From positions 7,218,001 through 7,282,000 of the forward strand of contig JAPMAC010000231.1 of the NCBI GenBank assembly GCA_028671895.1: a DNA stretch of 64,000 nt, given 5' to 3'. The notes under the pieces were generated by a model. The model was not told where the DNA came from. It worked only from the letters and a program-made list of their open reading frames with translations, and made no database searches. The translations under genes were made by a program, and so were the position numbers. Source of the DNA: Oenanthe sinensis (taxonomy: Eukaryota > Streptophyta > Magnoliopsida > Apiales > Apiaceae). This document shows positions 22,370 to 35,515 of this stretch, in pieces (positions within the stretch are counted from its first letter, which is position 1; the number at the start of each line of letters is the position of its first letter).

Positions 22370-23628
22370 AGCCAATAATGTTCCTACAAGATTTGACAAG
22401 TTTTTTCCAAATTCAAACGAGTCAAGAATGAAGATACAAGTTGTTTCCGAGTTCGAACGAGTCACATATGAAGTCTCAAATTGTTATGAATTGTTTTGAA
22501 GTTTAAACGAGCCAATAATGCTCCTACAAGTGTTTACAAGTTGTTTCCATGTACAAACGAGTCAAGAATTAAGCTACCAGTTGTTTCCGAGTTCGAACGA
22601 GTCAAGAATGAAGCCTCAAATTGTTATGAATTGTTTTCATCTTAAAATGAACCAATAATATTCTTACAAGAGTTTACAAGTTGTTTCCATGTTCAAACGA
22701 GTCAAGAATGAAGCTAAAAGTTGTTTTCGAGTTCGAACGAGTCAAGAATGAAGTCTCAAATTGTTATGAATTGTTTTGATGTTTAAACGAGCCAATAATG
22801 CTCCTACAAGTGTTTACAAGTTATTTCCATGTTCAAACAAGTTAAGAATGAAGCTACAAGTTGTTTCCGAGTTCGAACGAGTCAAGAATGAAGCCTCAAA
22901 TTGTTATGAATTGTTTTGATGTTTAAACGAGCCAACAATGTTCCTACAAGAGTTTACAAGTTGTTTCTATGTTCTAACGAGTCAAGAATAAAGCTAAAAG
23001 TTGTTTCAATGTTAGAACGAGTCAAGAATGAAATCATAAATTATTATGAGTTTTTTTATTTTTAAACGAGTAAATAATGCTCCTACAAGTGTTTACAAGT
23101 TGTTTCCATGTTCAAACGAGTCAAGAATGAAGCTACAAGTTGTTTCCAAGTTCGAACGAGTCAAGAATGAAGTCTCAAATTGTTACGAATTGTTTTTATA
23201 TTTAAACGAGACAATAATGCTCCTACAGGTGTTTACAAGTTGTTTCCATGTTCAAACGAGACAAGAATGAAGCTACAAGGTGTTTTCGAGTTCGAACGAC
23301 TCAAGAACGAAGTCTCAAATTGTTAAGAATTGTTTTTATGTTTAAACGAGTCAATAATGCTCCTACAAGTGTTTAGAAGTTGTTTCCATGACTAAACGAG
23401 TCAAGAATGAAGCTACAAGTTGTTTCTGAGTTCGAACGTGTCAAGAATGAAGCCTCAAATTGTTATGAATTGTTTTGATGTTTAAACGAGCCAATAATGC
23501 TCCTACAAGTGTTAACAAGTTGTTTCCATGTTCAAAAGAGACAAGAATAAAGCTACTAGTTCTTTTCGAGTTTGAACGAGTCAAGAATGAAGTCTTAAAT
23601 TGTTATGAATTGTTTTCATGTTTAAACA
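22370..23628 (+). repeat. HOR unit 17, 9-mer, 1259 bp
   Basis: CATATG in class A, CAAACAAG in class D, AGTAAATAAT at the start of class F; same lineage as units 13 and 15. Confidence 0.93.
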
Positions 23629-25027
23629 AGCCAATAATGTTCCTACAAGATTTGACAAGTTTTTTCCAAATTCAAACGAGTCAAGAATGAAGATACAAGT
23701 TGTTTCCGAGTTCGAACGAGTCAAGAATGAAGTCTCAAATTGTTATGAATTGCTTTGAAGTTTAAATGAGCCAATAATGCTCCTACAAGTGTTTACAAGT
23801 TGTTTCCATGTACAAACGAGTCAAGAATTAAGCTACCAGTTGTTTCCGAGTTCGAACGAGTCAAGAATGAAGCCTCAAATTGTTATGAATTCTTTTCATC
23901 TTAAAATGAACCAATAATGTTCTTACAAGAGTTTACAAGTTGTTTCAATGTTCAAACGAGTCAAGAATGATGCTAAAAGTTGTTTTCGAGTTCGAACGAG
24001 TCAAGAATGAAGCCTCAAATTGTTATGAATTGTTTTGATGTTTAAACGAGCCAATAATGCTCCTACAAGTGTTTACAAGTTATTTCCATGTTCAATCGAG
24101 TTAAGAATGAAGCTACAAGTTGTTTCCGAGTTCGAACGAGTCAAGAATGAAGCCTCAAATTGTTATGAATTGTTTTGATGTTTAAACGAGCCAACAATGT
24201 TCCTACAAGAGTTTACAAGTTGTTTCTATGTTCTAACGAGTCAAGAATAAAGCTAAAAGTTGTTTCAATGTTAGAACGAGTCAAGAATGAAATCATAAAT
24301 TATTATGAGTTTTTTTATTTTTAAACGAGCCAATAATGCTCCTACAAGTGTTTACAAGTTGTTTCCATGTTCAAACGAGTCAAGAATGAAGCTACAAGTT
24401 GTTTCCAAGTTCGAACGAGTCAAGAATGAAGTCTCAAATTCTTACGAATTGTTTTTATATTTAAATGAGACAATAATGCTCCTACAGGTGTTTACAAGTT
24501 GTTTCCATGTTCAAACGAGACAAGAATGAAGCTACAAGGTGTTTTCGAGTTCGAACGACTCAAGAACGAAGTCTCAAATTGTTAAGAATTGTTTTGATGT
24601 TTAAACGAGCCAATAATGCTCCTACAAGTGTTTACAAGTTGTTTCCATGTTCAAACGAGAGAAGAATGAAGCTACAAGTTGTTTTCGAGTTCGAACGACT
24701 CAAGAATGAAATCTCAAATTGTTAAGAATTGTTTTGATGTTTAAACGAGCCAATAATGCTCCTACAAGTGTTTAGAAGTTGTTTCCATGACTAAACGAGT
24801 CAAGAATGAAGCTACAAGTTGTTTCTGAGTTCGAACGTGTCAAGAATGAAACCTTAAATTGTTATGAATTGTTTTGATGTTTAAACGAGCCAATAATGCT
24901 CCTACAAGTGTTAACAAGTTGTTTCCATGTTCAAAAGAGACAAGAATAAAGCTACTAGTTCTTTTCGAGTTTGAACGAGTCAAGAATGAAGTCTTAAATT
25001 GTTATGAATTGTTTTCATGTTTAAACA
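23629..25027 (+). repeat. HOR unit 18, 10-mer, 1399 bp
   Basis: 10-mer haplotype, ATTGCTTTGAAG in class A, TTTCAATGTTC in class C; closely matches unit 14. Confidence 0.93.
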
Positions 25028-26285
25028 AGCCAATAATGTTCCTACAAGATTTGACAAGTTTTTTCCAAATTCAAACGAGTCAAGAATGAAGATACAAGTT
25101 GTTTCCGAGTTCGAACGAGTCACATATGAAGTCTCAAATTGTTATGAATTGTTTTGAAGTTTAAACGAGCCAATAATGCTCCTACAAGTGTTTACAAGTT
25201 GTTTCCATGTACAAACGAGTCAAGAATTAAGCTACCAGTTGTTTCCGAGTTCGAACGAGTCAAGAATGAAGCCTCAAATTGTTATGAATTGTTTTCATCT
25301 TAAAATGAACCAATAATATTCTTACAAGAGTTTACAAGTTGTTTCCATGTTCAAACGAGTCAAGAATGAAGCTAAAAGTTGTTTTCGAGTTCGAACGAGT
25401 CAAGAATGAAGCCTCAAATTGTTATGAATTGTTTTGATGTTTAAACGAGCCAATAATGCTCCTACAAGTGTTTACAAGTTATTTCCATGTTCAATCGAGT
25501 TAAGAATGAAGCTACAAGTTGTTTCCGAGTTCGAACGAGTCAAGAATGAAGCCTCAAATTGTTATGAATTGTTTTGATGTTTAAACGAGCCAACAATGTT
25601 CCTACAAGAGTTTACAAGTTGTTTCTATGTTTTAACGAGTCAAGAATAAAGCTAAAAGTTGTTTCAATGTTAGAACGAGTCAAGAATGAAATCATAAATT
25701 ATTATGAGTTTTTTATTTTTAAACGAGCAAATAATGCTCCTACAAGTGTTTACAAGTTGTTTCCATGTTCAAACGAGTCAAGAATGAAGCTACAAGTTGT
25801 TTCCAAGTTCGAACGAGTCAAGAATGAAGTCTCAAATTGTTATGAATTGTTTTTATATTTAAACGAGACAATAATGCTCCTACAGGTGTTTACAAGTTGT
25901 TTCCATGTTCAAACGAGACAAGAATGAAGCTACAAGGTGTTTTCGAGTTCGAACGACTCAAGAACGAAGTCTCAAATTGTTAAGAATTGTTTTTATGTTT
26001 AAACGAGTCAATAATGCTCCTACAAGTGTTTAGAAGTTGTTTCCATGACTAAACGAGTCAAGAATGAAGCTACAAGTTGTTTCTGAGTTCGAACGTGTCA
26101 AGAATGAAGCCTCAAATTGTTATGAATTGTTTTGATGTTTAAACGAGCCAATAATGCTCCTACAAGTGTTAACAAGTTGTTTCCATGTTCAAAAGAGACA
26201 AGAATAAAGCTACTAGTTCTTTTCGAGTTTGAACGAGTCAAGAATGAAGTCTTAAATTGTTATGAATTGTTTTCATGTTTAAACA
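25028..26285 (+). repeat. HOR unit 19, 9-mer, 1258 bp
   Basis: CATATG in class A and T6 class E (138 bp), with CAATCGAG in class D: same lineage as units 7 and 9, lying 15946 bp from unit 7. Confidence 0.93.
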
Positions 26286-27684
26286 AGCCAATAATGTTCC
26301 TACAAGATTTGACAAGTTTTTTCCAAATTCAAACGAGTCAAGAATGAAGATACAAGTTGTTTCCGAGTTCGAACGAGTCAAGAATGAAGTCTCAAATTGT
26401 TATGAATTGTTTTGAAGTTTAAATGAGCCAATAATGCTCCTACAAGTGTTTACAAGTTGTTTCCATGTACAAACGAGTCAAGAATTAAGCTACCAGTTGT
26501 TTCCGAGTTCGAACGAGTCAAGAATGAAGCCTCAAATTGTTATGAATTCTTTTCATCTTAAAATGAACCAATAATGTTCTTACAAGAGTTTACAAGTTGT
26601 TTCCATGTTCAAACGAGTCAAGAATGATGCTAAAAGTTGTTTTCGAGTTCGAACGAGTCAAGAATGAAGCCTCAAATTGTTATGAATTGTTTTGATGTTT
26701 AAACGAGCCAATAATGCTCCTACAAGTGTTTACAAGTTATTTCCATGTTCAATCGAGTTAAGAATGAAGCTACAAGTTGTTTCCGAGTTCGAACGAGTCA
26801 AGAATGAAGCCTCAAATTGTTATGAATTGTTTTGATGTTTAAACGAGCCAACAATGTTCCTACAAGAGTTTACAAGTTGTTTCTATGTTCTAACGAGTCA
26901 AGAATAAAGCTAAAAGTTGTTTCAATGTTAGAACGAGTCAAGAATGAAATCATAAATTATTATGAGTTTTTTTATTTTTAAACGAGCCAATAATGCTCCT
27001 ACAAGTGTTTACAAGTTGTTTCCATGTTCAAACGAGTCAAGAATGAAGCTACAAGTTGTTTCCAAGTTCGAACGAGTCAAGAATGAAGTCTCAAATTCTT
27101 ACGAATTGTTTTTATATTTAAATGAGACAATAATGCTCCTACAGGTGTTTACAAGTTATTTCCATGTTCAAACGAGACAAGAATGAAGCTACAAGGTGTT
27201 TTCGAGTTCGAACGACTCAAGAACGAAGTCTCAAATTGTTAAGAATTGTTTTGATGTTTAAACGAGCCAATAATGCTCCTACAAGTGTTTACAAGTTGTT
27301 TCCATGTTCAAACGAGAGAAGAATGAAGCTACAAGTTGTTTTCGAGTTCGAACGACTCAAGAATGAAATCTCAAATTGTTAAGAATTGTTTTGATGTTTA
27401 AACGAGCCAATAATGCTCCTACAAGTGTTTAGAAGTTGTTTCCATGACTAAACGAGTCAAGAATGAAGCTACAAGTTGTTTCTGAGTTCGAACGTGTCAA
27501 GAATGAAACCTTAAATTGTTATGAATTGTTTTGATGTTTAAACGAGCCAATAATGCTCCTACAAGTGTTAACAAGTTGTTTCCATGTTCAAAAGAGACAA
27601 GAATAAAGCTACTAGTTCTTTTCGAGTTTGAACGAGTCAAGAATGAAGTCTTAAATTGTTATGAATTGTTTTCATGTTTAAACA
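26286..27684 (+). repeat. HOR unit 20, 10-mer, 1399 bp
   Basis: 10-mer haplotype with CAAGTTATTTCCATG in class G (about 27153), matching unit 8 at an offset of 15946 bp. Confidence 0.93.
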
Positions 27685-28942
27685 AGCCAATAATGTTCCT
27701 ACAAGATTTGACAAGTTTTTTCCAAATTCAAACGAGTCAAGAATGAAGATACAAGTTGTTTCCGAGTTCGAACGAGTCACATATGAAGTCTCAAATTGTT
27801 ATGAATTGTTTTGAAGTTTAAACGAGCCAATAATGCTCCTACAAGTGTTTACAAGTTGTTTCCATGTACAAACGAGTCAAGAATTAAGCTACCAGTTGTT
27901 TCCGAGTTCGAACGAGTCAAGAATGAAGCCTCAAATTGTTATGAATTGTTTTCATCTTAAAATGAACCAATAATATTCTTACAAGAGTTTACAAGTTGTT
28001 TCCATGTTCAAACGAGTCAAGAATGAAGCTAAAAGTTGTTTTCGAGTTCGAACGAGTCAAGAATGAAGCCTCAAATTGTTATGAATTGTTTTGATGTTTA
28101 AACGAGCCAATAATGCTCCTACAAGTGTTTACAAGTTATTTCCATGTTCAATCGAGTTAAGAATGAAGCTACAAGTTGTTTCCGAGTTCGAACGAGTCAA
28201 GAATGAAGCCTCAAATTGTTATGAATTGTTTTGATGTTTAAACGAGCCAACAATGTTCCTACAAGAGTTTACAAGTTGTTTCTATGTTTTAACGAGTCAA
28301 GAATAAAGCTAAAAGTTGTTTCAATGTTAGAACGAGTCAAGAATGAAATCATAAATTATTATGAGTTTTTTATTTTTAAACGAGCAAATAATGCTCCTAC
28401 AAGTGTTTACAAGTTGTTTCCATGTTCAAACGAGTCAAGAATGAAGCTACAAGTTGTTTCCAAGTTCGAACGAGTCAAGAATGAAGTCTCAAATTGTTAT
28501 GAATTGTTTTTATATTTAAACGAGACAATAATGCTCCTACAGGTGTTTACAAGTTGTTTCCATGTTCAAACGAGACAAGAATGAAGCTACAAGGTGTTTT
28601 CGAGTTCGAACGACTCAAGAACGAAGTCTCAAATTGTTAAGAATTGTTTTTATGTTTAAACGAGTCAATAATGCTCCTACAAGTGTTTAGAAGTTGTTTC
28701 CATGACTAAACGAGTCAAGAATGAAGCTACAAGTTGTTTCTGAGTTCGAACGTGTCAAGAATGAAGCCTCAAATTGTTATGAATTGTTTTGATGTTTAAA
28801 CGAGCCAATAATGCTCCTACAAGTGTTAACAAGTTGTTTCCATGTTCAAAAGAGACAAGAATAAAGCTACTAGTTCTTTTCGAGTTTGAACGAGTCAAGA
28901 ATGAAGTCTTAAATTGTTATGAATTGTTTTCATGTTTAAACA
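27685..28942 (+). repeat. HOR unit 21, 9-mer, 1258 bp
   Basis: CATATG, T6 class E. It is followed directly by another 9-mer, the first break in the 9/10 alternation. Confidence 0.93.
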
Positions 28943-30200
28943 AGCCAATAATGTTCCTACAAGATTTGACAAGTTTTTTCCAAATTCAAACGAGTCAAGA
29001 ATGAAGATACAAGTTGTTTCCGAGTTCGAACGAGTCACATATGAAGTCTCAAATTGTTATGAATTGTTTTGAAGTTTAAACGAGCCAATAATGCTCCTAC
29101 AAGTGTTTACAAGTTGTTTCCATGTACAAACGAGTCAAGAATTAAGCTACTAGTTGTTTCCGAGTTCGAACGAGTCAAGAATGAAGCCTCAAATTGTTAT
29201 GAATTGTTTTCATCTTAAAATGAACCAATAATATTCTTACAAGAGTTTACAAGTTGTTTCCATGTTCAAACGAGTCAAGAATGAAGCTAAAAGTTGTTTT
29301 CGAGTTCGAACGAGTCAAGAATGAAGCCTCAAATTGTTATGAATTGTTTTGATGTTTAAACGAGCCAATAATGCTCCTACAAGTGTTTACAAGTTATTTC
29401 CATGTTCAATCGAGTTAAGAATGAAGCTACAAGTTGTTTCCGAGTTCGAACGAGTCAAGAATGAAGCCTCAAATTGTTATGAATTGTTTTGATGTTTAAA
29501 CGAGCCAACAATGTTCCTACAAGAGTTTACAAGTTGTTTCTATGTTTTAACGAGTCAAGAATAAAGCTAAAAGTTGTTTCAATGTTAGAACGAGTCAAGA
29601 ATGAAATCATAAATTATTATGAGTTTTTTATTTTTAAACGAGCAAATAATGCTCCTACAAGTGTTTACAAGTTGTTTCCATGTTCAAACGAGTCAAGAAT
29701 GAAGCTACAAGTTGTTTCCAAGTTCGAACGAGTCAAGAATGAAGTCTCAAATTGTTATGAATTGTTTTTATATTTAAACGAGACAATAATGCTCCTACAG
29801 GTGTTTACAAGTTGTTTCCATGTTCAAACGAGACAAGAATGAAGCTACAAGGTGTTTTCGAGTTCGAACGACTCAAGAACGAAGTCTCAAATTGTTAAGA
29901 ATTGTTTTTATGTTTAAACGAGTCAATAATGCTCCTACAAGTGTTTAGAAGTTGTTTCCATGACTAAACGAGTCAAGAATGAAGCTACAAGTTGTTTCTG
30001 AGTTCGAACGTGTCAAGAATGAAGCCTCAAATTGTTATGAATTGTTTTGATGTTTAAACGAGCCAATAATGCTCCTACAAGTGTTAACAAGTTGTTTCCA
30101 TGTTCAAAAGAGACAAGAATAAAGCTACTAGTTCTTTTCGAGTTTGAACGAGTCAAGAATGAAGTCTTAAATTGTTATGAATTGTTTTCATGTTTAAACA
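28943..30200 (+). repeat. HOR unit 22, 9-mer, 1258 bp
   Basis: Second consecutive T6 9-mer. It differs from unit 21 by GCTACTAGTTG in class B (about 29146). Confidence 0.93.
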
Positions 30201-31599
30201 AGCCAATAATGTTCCTACAAGATTTGACAAGTTTTTTCCAAATTCAAACGAGTCAAGAATGAAGATACAAGTTGTTTCCGAGTTCGAACGAGTCACATAT
30301 GAAGTCTCAAATTGTTATGAATTGTTTTGAAGTTTAAACGAGCCAATAATGCTCCTACAAGTGTTTACAAGTTGTTTCCATGTACAAACGAGTCAAGAAT
30401 TAAGCTACCAGTTGTTTCCGAGTTCGAACGAGTCAAGAATGAAGCCTCAAATTGTTATGAATTGTTTTCATCTTAAAATGAACCAATAATATTCTTACAA
30501 GAGTTTACAAGTTGTTTCCATGTTCAAACGAGTCAAGAATGAAGCTAAAAGTTGTTTTCGAGTTCGAACGAGTCAAGAATGAAGCCTCAAATTGTTATGA
30601 ATTGTTTTGATGTTTAAACGAGCCAATAATGCTCCTACAAGTGTTTACAAGTTATTTCCATGTTCAATCGAGTTAAGAATGAAGCTACAAGTTGTTTCCG
30701 AGTTCGAACGAGTCAAGAATGAAGCCTCAAATTGTTATGAATTGTTTTGATGTTTAAACGAGCCAACAATGTTCCTACAAGAGTTTACAAGTTGTTTCTA
30801 TGTTCTAACGAGTCAAGAATAAAGCTAAAAGTTGTTTCAATGTTAGAACGAGTCAAGAATGAAATCATAAATTATTATGAGTTTTTTTATTTCTAAACGA
30901 GCCAATAATGCTCCTACAAGTGTTTACAAGTTGTTTCCATGTTCAAACGAGTCAAGAATGAAGCTACAAGTTGTTTCCAAGTTCGAACGAGTCAAGAATG
31001 AAGTCTCAAATTCTTACGAATTGTTTTTATATTTAAATGAGACAATAATGCTCCTACAGGTGTTTACAAGTTATTTCCATGTTCAAACGAGACAAGAATG
31101 AAGCTACAAGGTGTTTTCGAGTTCGAACGACTCAAGAACGAAGTCTCAAATTGTTAAGAATTGTTTTGATGTTTAAACGAGCCAATAATGCTCCTACAAG
31201 TGTTTACAAGTTGTTTCCATGTTCAAACGAGAGAAGAATGAAGCTACAAGTTGTTTTCGAGTTCGAACGACTCAAGAATGAAATCTCAAATTGTTAAGAA
31301 TTGTTTTGATGTTTAAACGAGCCAATAATGCTCCTACAAGTGTTTAGAAGTTGTTTCCATGACTAAACGAGTCAAGAATGAAGCTACAAGTTGTTTCTGA
31401 GTTCGAACGTGTCAAGAATGAAACCTTAAATTGTTATGAATTGTTTTGATGTTTAAACGAGCCAATAATGCTCCTACAAGTGTTAACAAGTTGTTTCCAT
31501 GTTCAAAAGAGACAAGAATAAAGCTACTAGTTCTTTTCGAGTTTGAACGAGTCAAGAATGAAGTCTTAAATTGTTATGAATTGTTTTCATGTTTAAACA
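30201..31599 (+). repeat. HOR unit 23, recombinant 10-mer, 1399 bp
   Basis: Classes A-C are 9-mer type (CATATG about 30296, GAATTG, AATATTCTTAC, GAAGCTAAAAG at 30541). Classes E-J are 10-mer type (GTTCTAACG about 30802, T7, TTCTTACGAA, class H present). Class G has the CAAGTTATTTCC variant of units 8 and 20. Private ATTTCTAAACG about 30889. The exchange point lies within 30541-30806. Confidence 0.92.
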
Positions 31600-32857
31600 A
31601 GCCAATAATGTTCCTACAAGATTTGACAAGTTTTTTCCAAATTCAAACGAGTCAAGAATGAAGATACAAGTTGTTTCCGAGTTCGAACGAGTCACATATG
31701 AAGTCTCAAATTGTTATGAATTGTTTTGAAGTTTAAACGAGCCAATAATGCTCCTACAAGTGTTTACAAGTTGTTTCCATGTACAAACGAGTCAAGAATT
31801 AAGCTACCAGTTGTTTCCGAGTTCGAACGAGTCAAGAATGAAGCCTCAAATTGTTATGAATTGTTTTCATCTTAAAATGAACCAATAATATTCTTACAAG
31901 AGTTTACAAGTTGTTTCCATGTTCAAACGAGTCAAGAATGAAGCTAAAAGTTGTTTTCGAGTTCGAACGAGTCAAGAATGAAGCCTCAAATTGTTATGAA
32001 TTGTTTTGATGTTTAAACGAGCCAATAATGCTCCTACAAGTGTTTACAAGTTATTTCCATGTTCAATCGAGTTAAGAATGAAGCTACAAGTTGTTTCCGA
32101 GTTCGAACGAGTCAAGAATGAAGCCTCAAATTGTTATGAATTGTTTTGATGTTTAAACGAGCCAACAATGTTCCTACAAGAGTTTACAAGTTGTTTCTAT
32201 GTTTTAACGAGTCAAGAATAAAGCTAAAAGTTGTTTCAATGTTAGAACGAGTCAAGAATGAAATCATAAATTATTATGAGTTTTTTATTTTTAAACGAGC
32301 AAATAATGCTCCTACAAGTGTTTACAAGTTGTTTCCATGTTCAAACGAGTCAAGAATGAAGCTACCAGTTGTTTCCGAGTTCGAACGAGTCAAGAATGAA
32401 GCCTCAAATTGTTATGAATTGTTTTTATATTTAAACGAGACAATAATGCTCCTACAGGTGTTTACAAGTTGTTTCCATGTTCAAACGAGACAAGAATGAA
32501 GCTACAAGGTGTTTTCGAGTTCGAACGACTCAAGAACGAAGTCTCAAATTGTTAAGAATTGTTTTTATGTTTAAACGAGTCAATAATGCTCCTACAAGTG
32601 TTTAGAAGTTGTTTCCATGACTAAACGAGTCAAGAATGAAGCTACAAGTTGTTTCTGAGTTCGAACGTGTCAAGAATGAAGCCTCAAATTGTTATGAATT
32701 GTTTTGATGTTTAAACGAGCCAATAATGCTCCTACAAGTGTTAACAAGTTGTTTCCATGTTCAAAAGAGACAAGAATAAAGCTACTAGTTCTTTTCGAGT
32801 TTGAACGAGTCAAGAATGAAGTCTTAAATTGTTATGAATTGTTTTCATGTTTAAACA
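31600..32857 (+). repeat. HOR unit 24, 9-mer with B-like patch in F, 1258 bp
   Basis: CATATG and T6 class E lineage. Class F carries three class B bases (32366, 32377 and 32402: GCTACCAG, TTTCCGAG, GAAGCCTC), while its flanks are ordinary F. Confidence 0.92.
32361..32413 (+). other. Class B-like patch inside class F of unit 24
   Basis: Three bases (32366 C, 32377 G, 32402 C) match class B and not F, over about 37 bp. The B-specific TTAAG just upstream is absent (GAAG here), so the patch is short. Confidence 0.8.
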
Positions 32858-34116
32858 AGCCAATAATGTTCCTACAAGATTTGACAAGTTTTTTCCAAAT
32901 TCAAACGAGTCAAGAATGAAGATACAAGTTGTTTCCGAGTTCGAACGAGTCACATATGAAGTCTCAAATTGTTATGAATTGTTTTGAAGTTTAAACGAGC
33001 CAATAATGCTCCTACAAGTGTTTACAAGTTGTTTCCATGTACAAACGAGTCAAGAATTAAGCTACCAGTTGTTTCCGAGTTCGAACGAGTCAAGAATGAA
33101 GCCTCAAATTGTTATGAATTGTTTTCATCTTAAAATGAACCAATAATATTCTTACAAGAGTTTACAAGTTGTTTCCATGTTCAAACGAGTCAAGAATGAA
33201 GCTAAAAGTTGTTTTCGAGTTCGAACGAGTCAAGAATGAAGCCTCAAATTGTTATGAATTGTTTTGATGTTTAAACGAGCCAATAATGCTCCTACAAGTG
33301 TTTACAAGTTATTTCCATGTTCAATCGAGTTAAGAATGAAGCTACAAGTTGTTTCCGAGTTCGAACGAGTCAAGAATGAAGCCTCAAATTGTTATGAATT
33401 GTTTTGATGTTTAAACGAGCCAACAATGTTCCTACAAGAGTTTACAAGTTGTTTCTATGTTTTAACGAGTCAAGAATAAAGCTAAAAGTTGTTTCAATGT
33501 TAGAACGAGTCAAGAATGAAATCATAAATTATTATGAGTTTTTTTATTTTTAAACGAGCAAATAATGCTCCTACAAGTGTTTACAAGTTGTTTCCATGTT
33601 CAAACGAGTCAAGAATGAAGCTACAAGTTGTTTCCAAGTTCGAACGAGTCAAGAATGAAGTCTCAAATTGTTACGAATTGTTTTTATATTTAAACAAGAC
33701 AATAATGCTCCTACAGGTGTTTACAAGTTGTTTCCATGTTCAAACGAGACAAGAATGAAGCTACAAGGTGTTTTCGAGTTCGAACGACTCAAGAACGAAG
33801 TCTCAAATTGTTAAGAATTGTTTTTATGTTTAAACGAGTCAATAATGCTCCTACAAGTGTTTAGAAGTTGTTTCCATGACTAAACGAGTCAAGAATGAAG
33901 CTACAAGTTGTTTCTGAGTTCGAACGTGTCAAGAATGAAGCCTTAAATTGTTATGAATTGTTTTGATGTTTAAACGAGCCAATAATGCTCCTACAAGTGT
34001 TAACAAGTTGTTTCCATGTTCAAAAGAGACAAGAATAAAGCTACTAGTTCTTTTCGAGTTTGAACGAGTCAAGAATGAAGTCTTAAATTGTTATGAATTG
34101 TTTTCATGTTTAAACA
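32858..34116 (+). repeat. HOR unit 25, 9-mer, 1259 bp
   Basis: CATATG in A, CAATCGAG in D, T7 class E with GTTTTAACG, AAACAAGAC after F, GAAGCCTTAAATT in I. Class F lineage of unit 11. Confidence 0.93.
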
Positions 34117-35515
34117 AGCCAATAATGTTCCTACAAGATTTGACAAGTTTTTTCCAAATTCAAACGAGTCAAGAATGAAGATACAAGTTGTTTCCGAGTT
34201 CGAACGAGTCAAGAATGAAGTCTCAAATTGTTATGAATTGTTTTGAAGTTTAAATGAGCCAATAATGCTCCTACAAGTGTTTACAAGTTGTTTCCATGTA
34301 CAAACGAGTCAAGAATTAAGCTACCAGTTGTTTCCGAGTTCGAACGAGTCAAGAATGAAGCCTCAAATTGTTATGAATTCTTTTCATCTTAAAATGAACC
34401 AATAATGTTCTTACAAGAGTTTACAAGTTGTTTCCATGTTCAAACGAGTCAAGAATGATGCTAAAAGTTGTTTTCGAGTTCGAACGAGTCAAGAATGAAG
34501 CCTCAAATTGTTATGAATTGTTTTGATGTTTAAACGAGCCAATAATGCTCCTACAAGTGTTTACAAGTTATTTCCATGTTCAATCGAGTTAAGAATGAAG
34601 CTACAAGTTGTTTCCGAGTTCGAACGAGTCAAGAATGAAGCCTCAAATTGTTATGAATTGTTTTGATGTTTAAACGAGCCAACAATGTTCCTACAAGAGT
34701 TTACAAGTTGTTTCTATGTTCTAACGAGTCAAGAATAAAGCTAAAAGTTGTTTCAATGTTAGAACGAGTCAAGAATGAAATCATAAATTATTATGAGTTT
34801 TTTTATTTTTAAACGAGCCAATAATGCTCCTACAAGTGTTTACAAGTTGTTTCCATGTTCAAACGAGTCAAGAATGAAGCTACAAGTAGTTTCCAAGTTC
34901 GAACGAGTCAAGAATGAAGCCTCAAATTCTTACGAATTGTTTTTATATTTAAATGAGACAATAATGCTCCTACAGGTGTTTACAAGTTGTTTCCATGTTC
35001 AAACGAGACAAGAATGAAGCTACAAGGTGTTTTCGAGTTCGAACGACTCAAGAACGAAGTCTCAAATTGTTAAGAATTGTTTTGATGTTTAAACGAGCCA
35101 ATAATGCTCCTACAAGTGTTTACAAGTTGTTTCCATGTTCAAACGAGAGAAGAATGAAGCTACAAGTTGTTTTCGAGTTCGAACGACTCAAGAATGAAAT
35201 CTCAAATTGTTAAGAATTGTTTTGATGTTTAAACGAGCCAATAATGCTCCTACAAGTGTTTAGAAGTTGTTTCCATGACTAAACGAGTCAAGAATGAAGC
35301 TACAAGTTGTTTCTGAGTTCGAACGTGTTAAGAATGAAACCTTAAATTGTTATGAATTGTTTTGATGTTTAAACGAGCCAATAATGCTCCTACAAGTGTT
35401 AACAAGTTGTTTCCATGTTCAAAAGAGACAAGAATAAAGCTACTAGTTCTTTTCGAGTTTGAACGAGTCAAGAATGAAGTCTTAAATTGTTATGAATTGT
35501 TTTCATGTTTAAACA
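34117..35515 (+). repeat. HOR unit 26, 10-mer, 1399 bp
   Basis: 10-mer haplotype with the ACAAGTAGTTTCC, GAAGCCTC and ACGTGTTAAG trio of unit 12. Confidence 0.93.

Larger units (their letters stand above)
9082..27684 (+). repeat. 19-mer super-repeat block 1 (seven 9+10 pairs)
   Basis: Units 7 to 20 alternate 9-mer and 10-mer without exception: seven pairs of 2657 or 2658 bp. The CATATG (9-mer) and GAATTC (10-mer) markers alternate with them, so the repeating entity here is the 19-monomer pair rather than either unit alone. Confidence 0.92.
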
